NCBI RefSeq assembly: GCF_013337115.1
Contig: NZ_SGWE01000002.1
Span: forward strand, 106,846 to 170,845
From: Deinococcus sp. JMULE3
Lineage (GTDB): Bacteria; Deinococcota; Deinococci; Deinococcales; Deinococcaceae
Length of the DNA stretch: 64,000 bases
Reading direction: 5' to 3'
The first letter of the stretch is position 1. Each line of letters starts with the position of its first letter. Below the pieces are notes generated by a model. It did not search any database, was not told where the DNA came from, and saw only the letters and a program-made list of their open reading frames with translations. Below, piece by piece: positions 51,357 to 59,781 of this stretch. The translations under genes were made by a program, and so were the position numbers.

Positions 51357-52183
51357 GCGCTCCTCCCGGGCGTGAGGGGTCGCCAGGCGGGGTGCAGGGC
51401 GAGGGGTACGTCCGCATGCAGCGCGGTCAGGAGATTCGTGACGGCGAGCCGCAGGCGTTCGTGCGGGGCGGCGTCCGGGATGACCTCGCCCGTCCAGGCG
51501 CGGCCATTGGCGGCCATGCGCTGGGGGCTGCTGGAGTCCACGGTGTTCGCGCCGGCCGTGAGGGCCACGTGGATGGAGTCGGGGTGCCCGAGGCCGAACA
51601 CGTGCAGGGGCAGACCGGCGGGGAGCTGGGCACGGACGGTGCGGATTTCGTGCTGGAGGCGGTCCCGGTCAGCGCTGTGCGGGGCGAGGCCGCCGAGGGC
51701 GATGCCGTCCGGTCTCGCGGCAAGGATCCTGGTGAGGTCCTGGCCGGGCTGGACGCTGGCGTACAGGGTGCCGGGGCGGATCTGAGACAGGGCCCACAGG
51801 GCATTGCGTTCCCCGAGGTGCAGGCGGCGCGCGCGTTCGTCGCTGCTGGCGGTGCTGGGCACGGGGAAGTCGAGGGTGAAGCACACGGCAGCCCGCGCGG
51901 ACCGCTGCAGGTCGTACACGTCCAGTGGGGTGAGGGGGGCCGCGCCGGGCACGTGCAGCGCTGCGAACGGTCCGGTGTCCACGACAGTTGCGTGGGCGTC
52001 CAGGGCCTGGTACCCGCCGCTGTCGATCATCAGGGGCAGGGCGGGCAGGGGTGCGCCGGGCGCGGCGCGGAGTTCGGCGGCGCTGATGAGCGCGGCGGGC
52101 GCGTAGCGCTCCACATACGGCGTGAGCAGGGCGTCGAGCGGAAAGCGGTGGGTCAGGACGGGAATGAAGCCGTGAAGAGTCAT
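51353..52183 (-). CDS. tRNA-guanine-transglycosylase-like protein
   Basis: 276 residues. LMIDSGGYQALDA matches the DSGGFQ active-site loop of TGT/DpdA-type enzymes that exchange a guanine base. CFTLDFPVP and GIALGGLAPH, then HVFGLGHPDSIHVALTAGANTVDSSSP, fit the rest of the barrel. Shorter than tRNA TGT (~375) and without its C-terminal zinc CxCxxC site. Coupled by GTGA to the helicase. It could act on DNA (as DpdA does) rather than on tRNA; this is inference. Confidence 0.65.
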   Translation of the reverse strand: MTLHGFIPVLTHRFPLDALLTPYVERYAPAALISAAELRAAPGAPLPALPLMIDSGGYQALDAHATVVDTGPFAALHVPGAAPLTPLDVYDLQRSARAAVCFTLDFPVPSTASSDERARRLHLGERNALWALSQIRPGTLYASVQPGQDLTRILAARPDGIALGGLAPHSADRDRLQHEIRTVRAQLPAGLPLHVFGLGHPDSIHVALTAGANTVDSSSPQRMAANGRAWTGEVIPDAAPHERLRLAVTNLLTALHADVPLALHPAWRPLTPGRSA

Positions 52184-52191
52184 CAAGCGCA

Positions 52192-52223
52192 GGCTGGCCG
52201 GGGGGCAATCCCCCCGGCCAGCC
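52192..52223. terminator. Strong hairpin before TGT-like gene
   Basis: Perfect 14-bp arms GGCTGGCCGGGGGG / CCCCCCGGCCAGCC. Lies four bases after the stop of 52228-52749 and eight before the ATG at 52183; a larger relative of the junction hairpins. Confidence 0.6.
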
Positions 52224-52227
52224 CTGG

Positions 52228-52749
52228 TCAGTCCTGGGGTGTGGGCCGCTCCGGCTTCCAGCCTTCGCCGATGTGCCAGACCTCCGTTACCCGGGACCAC
52301 CAGGGGGCGCTGGCCCGGTAGGTGGCCAGGGCGCGGGTCGGTGTCAGCGTGGACGCGAATTTCACGCTGCGGTACTGATCGGGTCCGTCGCCCGCCTCGC
52401 GGTAGACGATGGCCGTCTGGGCTCGCCGGTCAAAGGCCCGCGCCTCGCGACGCGCGTCGTCGATCTGGAGCAGGCGCTCGATGGCGGTCTCCTCGTCGAA
52501 CGGCACGGTGAGTTCGGGCCTGCCGTTCCGAGCGGGGTAGGTGTGCGTGCCGAGCGTGGCGACCCACGCGCGGAAGGCGGTCCCGCCTTCACGCGTATCG
52601 AAGTGTGCGCAGTTGGGGCCGCCGGTGCCGCCGTTCTCGACGCTGCCGATCCGCTTGCCGTCCTTGTACAGCGTGCCAGTGAAGGCGACGCCGTCGCGGG
52701 TGGGGAGGTACTTCACGCCTTTGATGTCGTATCCATTGGGGTTGAACAT
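52228..52749 (-). CDS. Hypothetical protein
   Basis: 173 residues, AGGAG before the ATG. N-terminal beta domain (YDIKGVKYLPTRDGVAFTG), then helices. No family recognised. Confidence 0.6.
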   Translation of the reverse strand: MFNPNGYDIKGVKYLPTRDGVAFTGTLYKDGKRIGSVENGGTGGPNCAHFDTREGGTAFRAWVATLGTHTYPARNGRPELTVPFDEETAIERLLQIDDARREARAFDRRAQTAIVYREAGDGPDQYRSVKFASTLTPTRALATYRASAPWWSRVTEVWHIGEGWKPERPTPQD

Positions 52750-52787
52750 GGGTTCTCCTGTGGGGGTTGAGTGGCGTCGGGGGGACG

Positions 52788-53162
52788 TCAGAACGTCAGC
52801 GTCCAGGTCCCATCGGGGTTGTGGGCGTACAGCTGCTCGCCGGTGAGCTGGGACGCGTGGCCCATCACGTCAGCGGTGAGCTGCTCGTCCCGGATGATTT
52901 CGGCCTGCTCCCGGTCGAAGTTGTGCCCGGCGAGGCGACGCATCAGCCGCCGCCCGACGCGTTCCGTGGGCAGCAGGGCGCGGATGGCGAGCCCGGAGCG
53001 TTCGTGCGTGAGGGCCCACCCGGCGTGATCGAGCATGCGGTGCAGCGCGGCGCCGGGCAGGTCAGCGAGGCGGACGCAGGGCACGGTCTGGGTCTGATCG
53101 CCCTGCACGGCGCGGACTTCCCCAGGGATGAACCGGGATGGACGTTGTGTGGTCTGGGCCAT
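52788..53162 (-). CDS. Hypothetical protein
   Basis: 124 residues, mostly helical with a C-terminal YAHNPDGTWTLTF. Start nine bases after a junction hairpin. Confidence 0.6.
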   Translation of the reverse strand: MAQTTQRPSRFIPGEVRAVQGDQTQTVPCVRLADLPGAALHRMLDHAGWALTHERSGLAIRALLPTERVGRRLMRRLAGHNFDREQAEIIRDEQLTADVMGHASQLTGEQLYAHNPDGTWTLTF

Positions 53163-53171
53163 GCGTGCCCG

Positions 53172-53196
53172 TGGCCCCCGGGCGTGCCGGGGGCCA
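53172..53196 (-). repeat. Junction hairpin 9 nt before a start codon
   Basis: TGGCCCCCGG / CCGGGGGCCA. ATG at 53162. Confidence 0.65.
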
Positions 53197-53221
53197 TCAC
53201 TTCTGGGCGGGGCGGGCAGCG

Positions 53222-53659
53222 CTACTTCCGGGTGGGACCGGGCGTCCGAGTGCCGCCCAGGCGTGGCTGGGCCGGTTGGATCGTCGTGGGGTCAGGGTGG
53301 GCGGCCAGCAGGTCCGCGATGGCCTGCGGGGCAGTGGCCGCGAGGACGGGGCGGTTCAGCGCTCGGCCCTGTGGGGTGGTCCACCAGGCCGCGAACACGA
53401 AGGTGAAGTCCGTGTTCTGCACGCGCAGTTCCACGGTGAGGTGATGGCCGGGCGTCAGGGGGACGTCGAGGCCTGGGGCGGGCGGCAGCAGGACGGGCTG
53501 TTGGGCCGCCAGGTGCGTCAGGGCGGCCTCGATGGTAGGCCCGTGGCCGGTCACCGAGGTGTCCTTCCCGGTCTGGAGCCGGGCGCAGCACGCGTCGTTG
53601 TCGGCGAGGAGGACGAGGCGCGAGGGGAAGTGTGGTTCGGTGACCGGCGGTGTGTCCAT
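53222..53659 (-). CDS. Hypothetical protein
   Basis: 145 residues; beta-rich middle (TVELRVQNTDFTFVFAAWW). Start fixed by the promoter signature; directly downstream of PRTRC B copy 1. Confidence 0.6.
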   Translation of the reverse strand: MDTPPVTEPHFPSRLVLLADNDACCARLQTGKDTSVTGHGPTIEAALTHLAAQQPVLLPPAPGLDVPLTPGHHLTVELRVQNTDFTFVFAAWWTTPQGRALNRPVLAATAPQAIADLLAAHPDPTTIQPAQPRLGGTRTPGPTRK

Positions 53660-53689
53660 GGCCCGCAGGGTGACGTGCCTGGGGGTGAC
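53660..53689 (-). promoter_or_regulatory. Octamer/hexamer promoter signature
   Basis: GTCACCCC (53689-53682), 9 nt, CACCCT, 7 nt, ATG at 53659. Adjacent to the stop of PRTRC B copy 1. Confidence 0.6.
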
Positions 53690-53694
53690 GGCGA

Positions 53695-54432
53695 TCAGGT
53701 CAGGATCTGCCCGAGGGTCTGCCCCGCGTTCACGAGCACCTCGGCCGGGAACGTGCCCTGCGCCTGCGCCGTGTCCAGCAGTTCCTCGTAGCTCTTCCCC
53801 CAGTTCATGTACCGGTCCGTGCGGCTCGGCCCGGTGAACTCCGACTGGAAGAACACCTCCTCCCAGTCGGCTTGCGTGTCCGGGGTGCAGGCCTGCGGGT
53901 ACGCGGTGGACCCCCGGCACACCTGGCCGCTGGGGAAGATGTTCCAGAACGGCGCGTGGCACACGGGCGTGTCCAGGGTGGGGCGCGTGTTCTCCCGGAG
54001 GGCGTACACGCTCAGGCTGCCCGGCCCGGCAATGAACACCAGCGGTGGGTGGGGCACGAGCTGCCCGGAGAAGCGGGCCACGCTGCCGGCCTGGGCGTAC
54101 TTGGGGTTAAACAGGAGGGCTCGTTCCCCGACGGGGATCCACCAGGCGCACGCGGTGGGTGAGGTGGCCAGCGTGTTCTCCCGGGTGGGCGTGAGGGCCC
54201 GGCCGCCCAGAGTCACCAGGAGGTCACGGGCGTCCTCGTGGGTCAGCGCCTGCGCGGCGCCCAGCACGGCCCGGCCACCGCTGTCGTGCCGGATGCGGTG
54301 CTTGCGGGTGTACGCGCTGTTCAGGCCGTCCTGGCCGCCGGGCGCGTACAGGACCAGGGCGAGGACCGGTTCGTGCAGGGCGGGGGCAGCGCGCTGGGTG
54401 CGCGCGGTGGAGATGGTGATGGTGGCGCTCAT
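53695..54432 (-). CDS. PRTRC system protein B, copy 1
   Basis: 245 residues. Conserved ARFSGQLVPHPPLVFIAGPG, NIFPSGQVCRG, and FTGPSRTDRYMNW then KSYEELLDTA near the end, shared with copies 2 and 3. PRTRC (ParB-related, ThiF-related cassette) proteins accompany plasmid partition genes; B has no established activity. The N-terminus is the most divergent of the three. Start ten bases after a junction hairpin. Confidence 0.85.
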   Translation of the reverse strand: MSATITISTARTQRAAPALHEPVLALVLYAPGGQDGLNSAYTRKHRIRHDSGGRAVLGAAQALTHEDARDLLVTLGGRALTPTRENTLATSPTACAWWIPVGERALLFNPKYAQAGSVARFSGQLVPHPPLVFIAGPGSLSVYALRENTRPTLDTPVCHAPFWNIFPSGQVCRGSTAYPQACTPDTQADWEEVFFQSEFTGPSRTDRYMNWGKSYEELLDTAQAQGTFPAEVLVNAGQTLGQILT

Positions 54433-54442
54433 GCGTGCGGGG

Positions 54443-54462
54443 TGGCCCCCAGCTGGGGGCCA
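54443..54462 (-). repeat. Junction hairpin 10 nt before a start codon
   Basis: Perfect palindrome TGGCCCCCAG / CTGGGGGCCA. ATG at 54432. Confidence 0.65.
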
Positions 54463-54467
54463 GCGCT

Positions 54468-54845
54468 TCACGGGGTGGAGACTGCGGCGGGCGACCAGGG
54501 GTACAGGTGCTTGTGAATCACGCGCACCCGCCTGCTCGCCCTGAAGTCGGCGAGCACGTCGGTGATGTTGCCCGGGTGGGCGTGCGGGAAGGCCTGCTGC
54601 ACGTCCACGGCGGTGACTCCTGGATTGGTGTGCACGTAGTCCTCGATCAGGGCGCCAAGCGTGCCCTGTTCGAGTGCGGGGGCGTCCGGCGCGTTCGGTG
54701 CCTGGTGCCGCTGGACGCGGAGGGTGCGCAGCGTCTCGTGATCCAGGTCATCCAGCAAGTCGATGAGGGCCCGGCGGGCCTGCCACGCCGGTTCAGCGGG
54801 GAAGTGAGTGCGGGCCATGTGGTCCAGAAGGCTGAGTTCGCTCAT
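54468..54845 (-). CDS. Hypothetical protein
   Basis: 125 residues, helical, winged-helix-like C-terminus (VTAVDVQQAFPHAHPGNITDVLADFRASRRV). Lies between F copy 1 and B copy 1. Confidence 0.6.
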   Translation of the reverse strand: MSELSLLDHMARTHFPAEPAWQARRALIDLLDDLDHETLRTLRVQRHQAPNAPDAPALEQGTLGALIEDYVHTNPGVTAVDVQQAFPHAHPGNITDVLADFRASRRVRVIHKHLYPWSPAAVSTP

Positions 54846-54854
54846 ACGCGTCCG

Positions 54855-54875
54855 TGGCCCCCGGGCAGGGGGCCA
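54855..54875 (-). repeat. Junction hairpin 9 nt before a start codon
   Basis: TGGCCCCC / GGGGGCCA, loop GGGCA. ATG at 54845. Confidence 0.65.
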
Positions 54876-54883
54876 GGGCTGCG

Positions 54884-55906
54884 TCACGAGGTGGCGCCGC
54901 GGGTGAGGGCGTCCCACATGGCGCGCGTGCGGGCCTGCACGTCCGCGACCGCGCGCAGGTACCTCAGCGCGGCCTCGTGTGAAGCCCAGTCGTGGACTTC
55001 GAGCATGGCCAGGGATTCGACGGGGCTCTCCGTGTGCGGCATGCCGAGCAGGTCGGTCACGTCCCGGTGGAATTCCAGCACGGGGTCCCGCTCCGGGGCG
55101 TCCTGGCAGATCACTACGTCGATCACCCCCGGGTGCAGGCCGTCCTCGGCCCAGGCGCGCGTGGTGCGCCACTCGAAGGGCAGCGTGGCGAGGTGTGCGA
55201 GCAGGTCCGCGGCCTCCGTCAGGCCTGGGACCACCCGGTGGGCGTGCAGTCGGGCCTGGAGGGAGCGGGCCACGTCGTCTGGCGCAGTCCACGTGTCCAT
55301 GGGGTACGTGCGGCCCAGGTCGTAGGGCGTGGGTGCGCCCTGGCGCTGCAGCCAGCGGCACAGGTCCCGCGCGCGGGGTTCGCGGGTGCGTTCCTCGTGC
55401 TCGGCCTCACTGAGGGCTTCGAGGTGGTCATCCCACCACATCTCCCCGAACCGCAGGGCCTCCTCGCCCTGGACGGCGTCCTGACCGGTGAAGACGGGCT
55501 GGTACGGGGCGAGGGCTGCGCGCAGGGCGAACATCAGGGCGCCGAACAGGTATCGGTCCCGGGCGCGCAGATCCGCACGCAGGGCCCGCAGGTCCAGCAC
55601 CCGGCCGGACTGGGGCAGGACCTCCATGCCGACGGTGGCGGTGTTGTGCTGCGAGTACCCGCACAGGAGGGTGACATCGAGGCGCACGTCCGGCGGGCTG
55701 AGCTCTACCCGCCAGGTCTCCACGTACGAGTTCAAGATGTACGACTCCGGTGTCTCACCCGGACGGGGGGCGCGGCGGGGGATGAGGCCCGCCTGCGTGA
55801 GGTGGAGGGCGAGGGTGCACGCGGCGTCCATGACGCCCTCCTCCACGGGGCGGATGACGTACCCGGTGGGGAGGCGGTGCGCGCGGGGCACGTTCAGGGG
55901 TGCCAT
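54884..55906 (-). CDS. PRTRC system protein F, copy 1
   Basis: 340 residues. N-terminal LNVPRAHRLPTGYVIRPVEEG aligns loosely with the other F copies. Shared elements are LFGALMFALRAALAP and DVICQDAPERDPVLEFHRDVTDLL...RYLRAVADVQ. The most divergent F copy. Function unknown. Confidence 0.65.
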   Translation of the reverse strand: MAPLNVPRAHRLPTGYVIRPVEEGVMDAACTLALHLTQAGLIPRRAPRPGETPESYILNSYVETWRVELSPPDVRLDVTLLCGYSQHNTATVGMEVLPQSGRVLDLRALRADLRARDRYLFGALMFALRAALAPYQPVFTGQDAVQGEEALRFGEMWWDDHLEALSEAEHEERTREPRARDLCRWLQRQGAPTPYDLGRTYPMDTWTAPDDVARSLQARLHAHRVVPGLTEAADLLAHLATLPFEWRTTRAWAEDGLHPGVIDVVICQDAPERDPVLEFHRDVTDLLGMPHTESPVESLAMLEVHDWASHEAALRYLRAVADVQARTRAMWDALTRGATS

Positions 55907-55917
55907 GCGGGGGGTGG

Positions 55918-56118
55918 TCAGGGCAACAGGGGCGGTGGGGGCAAGCGCGGGTCGGATGGCGTCCGCTCTTGCGTCCGTGTGAGTTTGACCAGGGCGCGGG
56001 TGAGCGCCTCGGGGGCGCGCGTACGCTGGGCGAGCGTGCGGAGCGGGGGTTGTCGGGTGCGGTGCGAGTTGAGCCATGTGGTGAACTCCTCCTCGGAGAT
56101 GGTCGGGATGGGCGTCAT
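55918..56118 (-). CDS. Small protein ending PLLP, before F copy 1
   Basis: 66 residues, starts in ATGA overlap with ThiF. A helical core (ALTRALVKLTRTQ), then a Pro-rich tail ending PPPPLLP. Two other F copies are also preceded by short frames ending PLLP, suggesting a cassette component. Confidence 0.6.
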   Translation of the reverse strand: MTPIPTISEEEFTTWLNSHRTRQPPLRTLAQRTRAPEALTRALVKLTRTQERTPSDPRLPPPPLLP

Positions 56119-56903
56119 GCGGCGGGACGGCGGGGACGGCGTTCCCGGCGGGCTTTGAGTAGGGGCTTGGGGCGGCGGGCACGCGGCACGTCGGGCTGTC
56201 CCTCGGGCACGGGGAGCGCCACGACGCGCAGCGGCTCAGCGAGGTTGATGAACGCCCCGCACGTGGGGGTCTTCGCGTTCAGGAGGAGTTCCCCGAGGAG
56301 CTGCGCCGCCTGGAGGGCGACGGCCGGATTGATGAACAGGTGCTGACGGGTCAGGGCCTCCGCGGCCGAGCAGCTGGGGCGGTCATCATCCACGCCCGTG
56401 TGCATGGTGGGGTCGCGGTCCAGGACGTGCGGGAGGCGCGCCGGACTCTGACGGACCTGCCCGAGGATGACCTGCCCGGTGGCCGCGTCGTTCCCGCAGT
56501 CCAGCCAGTACTGCGGGGGCTGGGCGCGGAAGGTGGCGTGGATGGCCCGGCGGCTCTGGGCGCTGTCCACGCAGCTGATCACGACGTGCACGCTCTTGAC
56601 GTCCCCGTCCTGGAGGGTACGGGGGTACGCGTCCCAGCACAGGCCCGCGTACAGGTTGCAGCGCTCGACGAGGACCACGGCCTTGTGGCGGCCGATGTCG
56701 GCGGGGGCGAAGTTCTGCCGGGTGAGGTTGGTTTCGCTGACCACGTCCGGATCGAAGGCCGTGACGTGCAGGCCGGCACCGCCGAGGGCGCGGATGGCCT
56801 GGTCGAGGCGGACGAGGTGGGTGAGCATGAGGCTGCCGGTGCCGCCGACGCCCACGAGGATGAGGCGGACGGGGTCCTTGGGGTCGAAGGTCAGGGTGTG
56901 CAT
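56115..56903 (-). CDS. PRTRC system ThiF-family protein
   Basis: 262 residues. RLILVGVGGTGSLMLTHLVRL nucleotide loop, DPDVVSETNLTRQNF (the Asp and Arg of E1 enzymes), IGRHKAVVLVER, VISCVDSAQSRRAI and WLDCGNDAATGQV. This is the PRTRC ThiF-related member. The C-terminal ~35 residues are basic. Distinct from the AT-rich E1-like protein at 24577-25974: no paired zinc CxxC set seen. Confidence 0.85.
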   Translation of the reverse strand: MHTLTFDPKDPVRLILVGVGGTGSLMLTHLVRLDQAIRALGGAGLHVTAFDPDVVSETNLTRQNFAPADIGRHKAVVLVERCNLYAGLCWDAYPRTLQDGDVKSVHVVISCVDSAQSRRAIHATFRAQPPQYWLDCGNDAATGQVILGQVRQSPARLPHVLDRDPTMHTGVDDDRPSCSAAEALTRQHLFINPAVALQAAQLLGELLLNAKTPTCGAFINLAEPLRVVALPVPEGQPDVPRARRPKPLLKARRERRPRRPAA

Positions 56904-56913
56904 GATGCCCGCG

Positions 56914-56933
56914 TGGCCCCCGTCAGGGGGCCA
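56914..56933 (-). repeat. Junction hairpin 10 nt before a start codon
   Basis: TGGCCCCC / GGGGGCCA, loop GTCA. ATG of the ThiF gene at 56903. Confidence 0.65.
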
Positions 56934-56946
56934 GGACTCTCGGGTG

Positions 56947-57675
56947 TCAGCTCAGGGCCTGGGCGAGGGTCAGTCCAGCGGGAATGAGGACCTGTTCGGG
57001 GAACGTCCCGGCGGCGAGGGCCGCGTCGAGGAGTTCCTCGTAGCTCTTGCCCCAGTTCATGTACCGGTCAGTGCGGCTGGGGCCGGTAAACACGGACTGG
57101 AAGAACGCGGTCTCCCAATCGTCCTGCGCGGCAGGGGTGCACGAGTCGGGGTAGCGGGTGGTGCCGCGGCACAGCTGCCCGCCGGGGAACATGTTCCAGT
57201 ACGGGGCGTGCATCAGGGGCGTGTCGTCCGTGGGGAGCCCGTCCCCGGTGACGGCGTACACCTTGAGCGTACCGGGCGTGGCGACGAAGACCAGACCTGG
57301 GTGAGGGACCGGAATGCCGGACAGGCGCGCGACGCTCCTCGACTGGGCGTACTTTGCGTCGAAGAGCATGGGGCGTAGGCCGGGCGGCCGCCACCAGGCG
57401 ACGCACTGGAGGCCGACCGCGAGGGTCGTGGGGCGGGTGCGCTGCAGGCCCTGACTAGCGAGGAGGCGCGTGAGGTCGTTGACGTCGGCCCGGGTGAGCG
57501 CCTGGGCGGGTCCGAGCGTGCACGCCCTCTCGTCCTGCCGCACGGCGTGCTTGCGCAGGAGGACCTGGCTGCCGTGCTGAGTGGCGCGCTCGTAGATCAG
57601 CAGAGCGAGGGTGGGCAGGAGGGGCTGGGGCATGAGCTCGGCGGGGCTGGGCGGGTACGTGACCTGGAAGGGCAT
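56947..57675 (-). CDS. PRTRC system protein B, copy 2
   Basis: 242 residues; LFDAKYAQSRSVARLSG, NMFPGGQLCRGTTRYP, FTGPSRTDRYMNW. Closer to copy 3 than to copy 1 by eye. Confidence 0.85.
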   Translation of the reverse strand: MPFQVTYPPSPAELMPQPLLPTLALLIYERATQHGSQVLLRKHAVRQDERACTLGPAQALTRADVNDLTRLLASQGLQRTRPTTLAVGLQCVAWWRPPGLRPMLFDAKYAQSRSVARLSGIPVPHPGLVFVATPGTLKVYAVTGDGLPTDDTPLMHAPYWNMFPGGQLCRGTTRYPDSCTPAAQDDWETAFFQSVFTGPSRTDRYMNWGKSYEELLDAALAAGTFPEQVLIPAGLTLAQALS

Positions 57676-57685
57676 GCGCGTGTCC

Positions 57686-57708
57686 TGGCCCACCGCTAGG
57701 GTGGGCCA
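57686..57708 (-). repeat. Junction hairpin 10 nt before a start codon
   Basis: TGGCCCACC / GGTGGGCCA; stem differs at paired positions from the CCCCC type. ATG at 57675. Confidence 0.65.
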
Positions 57709-57720
57709 GAACTCCCCGCT

Positions 57721-58527
57721 TCAGGACGAGGCGTCGAGCGTGGGCAGGGGTTCAGATGAAGAGTCATCCGCGATGTACAGGTGCAGGACATTCAGGGTGA
57801 TCATCTCACTGCGACGAAGAATGAAGTGATCGCCCCTGATGTCGTAGTAGCGACTGTCAACCCCTGTGACCGGATCTGGATCGCCTGCTGGACTTTCGGC
57901 GCTCAGGGGTCGACGGAATGCCCGGCTCAGGACGATGTAGTCCAGATCGCCCGCCGGCGTGAGAAACCAGTCCTTCACGAGGCCTCGGACGAGCACCGGC
58001 TGATCTTTGATCTTCAGATCGACTACGGTCGTGATGTACACGTCCGGGAGCAGGTCGGGGCCGCCATTGGGGTTCGGCTGACGGTTGGCGTCTCTGGAGA
58101 GCAGGTCGTGCCAGTCGTTGATCAGCGGGAGCCGTCGGGCGAGGGTGCCGCGCCGCATGCTGTCATGCAGCCCCAGGCCGAGCAGGTAGGCGGCTGCACT
58201 GGTCCCGAAGAAGTACCCGATGTACACCCAGGGGCGCCCGCCGAGATCCTGAAGGATCGTCGTGAGCAACACGCTGTCCTTTCCGAATTGACCGAGGAGA
58301 AGGGGCAGGAGGACATCGAGTTTTGGGGCCACGCCCCAGTTGAATGTTGCCCAGCCGAAGAACAGGTGGATCAGCGCACTGAAGAAGGTGACGCTGCCCA
58401 GGTCAGCCGTCACGGTCTGGGCGGTGATGGGGCTGCGGCGGTAGGTGCCGCGCAACATGCCGTAGCGCAACAAAAACCCTGGTAGGAGTACCAGGGTGAG
58501 GAGCAGGACCGGGAAGGCGATGTTCAT
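57721..58527 (-). CDS. Integral membrane protein with cytoplasmic domain
   Basis: 268 residues. Three or four hydrophobic helices in the first ~125 residues (FPVLLLTLVLLPGFLLRYGM; WVYIGYFFGTSAAAYLLGLG), then a ~140-residue soluble beta domain (DVYITTVVDLKIKDQPVLVRG). Might belong to the DUF6338-like group; unconfirmed. Inserted between F copy 2 and B copy 2. Confidence 0.6.
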   Translation of the reverse strand: MNIAFPVLLLTLVLLPGFLLRYGMLRGTYRRSPITAQTVTADLGSVTFFSALIHLFFGWATFNWGVAPKLDVLLPLLLGQFGKDSVLLTTILQDLGGRPWVYIGYFFGTSAAAYLLGLGLHDSMRRGTLARRLPLINDWHDLLSRDANRQPNPNGGPDLLPDVYITTVVDLKIKDQPVLVRGLVKDWFLTPAGDLDYIVLSRAFRRPLSAESPAGDPDPVTGVDSRYYDIRGDHFILRRSEMITLNVLHLYIADDSSSEPLPTLDASS

Positions 58528-58718
58528 CTGCTGACGGTCGGGCGCGGTCTGTTGCGCTGCATGTTGCGGAGGCCGTCACGGGTGGCCACGACGACGCGCT
58601 TGCCGTTGACAACGGTCCGGACGAATCCCTCTTCGTTCGTCGCGGCGCGGTGCACGGCCGCCGTGCCTTCTCGGGTGGCCAGCAGGTCCTGCATGAGTTT
58701 GCTCAGTCGGTTGCGCAT
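58524..58718 (-). CDS. Small basic protein
   Basis: 64 residues, AGGAGG before the ATG, ATGA overlap into the membrane protein. Arg-rich, ends NRPRPTVSR. Unknown. Confidence 0.55.
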   Translation of the reverse strand: MRNRLSKLMQDLLATREGTAAVHRAATNEEGFVRTVVNGKRVVVATRDGLRNMQRNRPRPTVSR

Positions 58719-58803
58719 CGGTGGTCCTCCTTTGTCGCCCATGATGGCGTGAACGCACGTGCTGACACAAGTGCATGACATTCATTCTATGGGGCAGTCG
58801 CCC

Positions 58804-59781
58804 TCAGGATGAGCACGTGTTCTCCGCAGTCGTCAGGGCGTCGTGAATGCGGTTCAGGGCGTCGTCCACGCGCGGGGCGTGCGTGAGCAGGTCCGCGAGC
58901 CGCGCGCGGTCCGCGTCGCAGTCGTGCAGGATCAGGTGCAGGGCCGCGCCGGTCTCCCCGCCCTGCCAGTGCAGGTCCATCACCTCATCGAGCACGTCCA
59001 CCATCGCGCTTGCCCCTTCCTTCAGAGGGCTGTATGCCCGACTGGGCAGGTGGTCGAGCAGACCGCTGCCGCGCTCCTCGACTGTCATGGTCGGCAGGGC
59101 GCCGTGCGCCTCGCGCAACTCCGGCAGGGCACTCAGGAGAGGCCGCAGGGCCGGGAAGTCCGGGATGAGGGGCCGCAGGCGCGCCACCGTCTCGTCGAGG
59201 CCCGGCACGTCCCGCAGGTACGGCCAGGGCATCTCGTCGCGCACCACCCAGGGGTGCGGGATGCCGCTGCGCCGCGCGAGGCGGATCACGTCCCGCTTCG
59301 TCAGGGCCTCCCAGTCCGGGTGCTCCTGGAGGAGGTCCTCGATGACGCGGTCCTCGTGGTGCCACTGCCCGGCCAGCTCATGCGCTTCACGCGGGCCGAA
59401 CTGCGGGGTGAGGCGCGCGGAGTGCGTTTCGAGTGCGGCAAGGATCCCGGGGAGGACGTGTGGGTCACGCCGGGCGAGGGCCGCATGCAGGGAGGGCAGG
59501 TGCGTGAACCCGTTCGCGCTGGCTTCGACGGTGAGCGTGACCTGGTCCGTGCAGGCGTGCAGGGTCACCTCGGCGTCCTCCAGGGGTGTCAGCAGGTCGA
59601 GTTCTGCCTGAAGGGTCGGGGCGCTGCCCGGTTCATCCGGAAGGAGATCCCGAAACAGGGCGCGGAGCACGTCTGCTGGGTCCTGATGCAGAGCGAGCTG
59701 CACGCGGGCGTCCAGGCCACGCAGGTCTGCGTCGAGGATCAGGGGCGTCACGCCGTCCAGGCGGGGAACGGCCGGGATCAG
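58804..59781 (-). CDS. PRTRC system protein F, copy 2
   Basis: About 325 residues if a CTG at 59781, overlapping the upstream TGA, is the start; a GTG about ten codons later is the alternative. Shared with copy 3: VPRLDGVTPLILDADL, HVLPGILAALE, RRSGIPHPWVVRDEMPWPYLRD, and a helical C-terminus. Function unknown. Confidence 0.7.
   Translation of the reverse strand: MIPAVPRLDGVTPLILDADLRGLDARVQLALHQDPADVLRALFRDLLPDEPGSAPTLQAELDLLTPLEDAEVTLHACTDQVTLTVEASANGFTHLPSLHAALARRDPHVLPGILAALETHSARLTPQFGPREAHELAGQWHHEDRVIEDLLQEHPDWEALTKRDVIRLARRSGIPHPWVVRDEMPWPYLRDVPGLDETVARLRPLIPDFPALRPLLSALPELREAHGALPTMTVEERGSGLLDHLPSRAYSPLKEGASAMVDVLDEVMDLHWQGGETGAALHLILHDCDADRARLADLLTHAPRVDDALNRIHDALTTAENTCSS

Noticed and set aside
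49329..51785. 818-codon plus-strand frame
   Set aside because: Antisense shadow of the Hel308-like and TGT-like genes; Gly/Arg/Val-rich with no domain.
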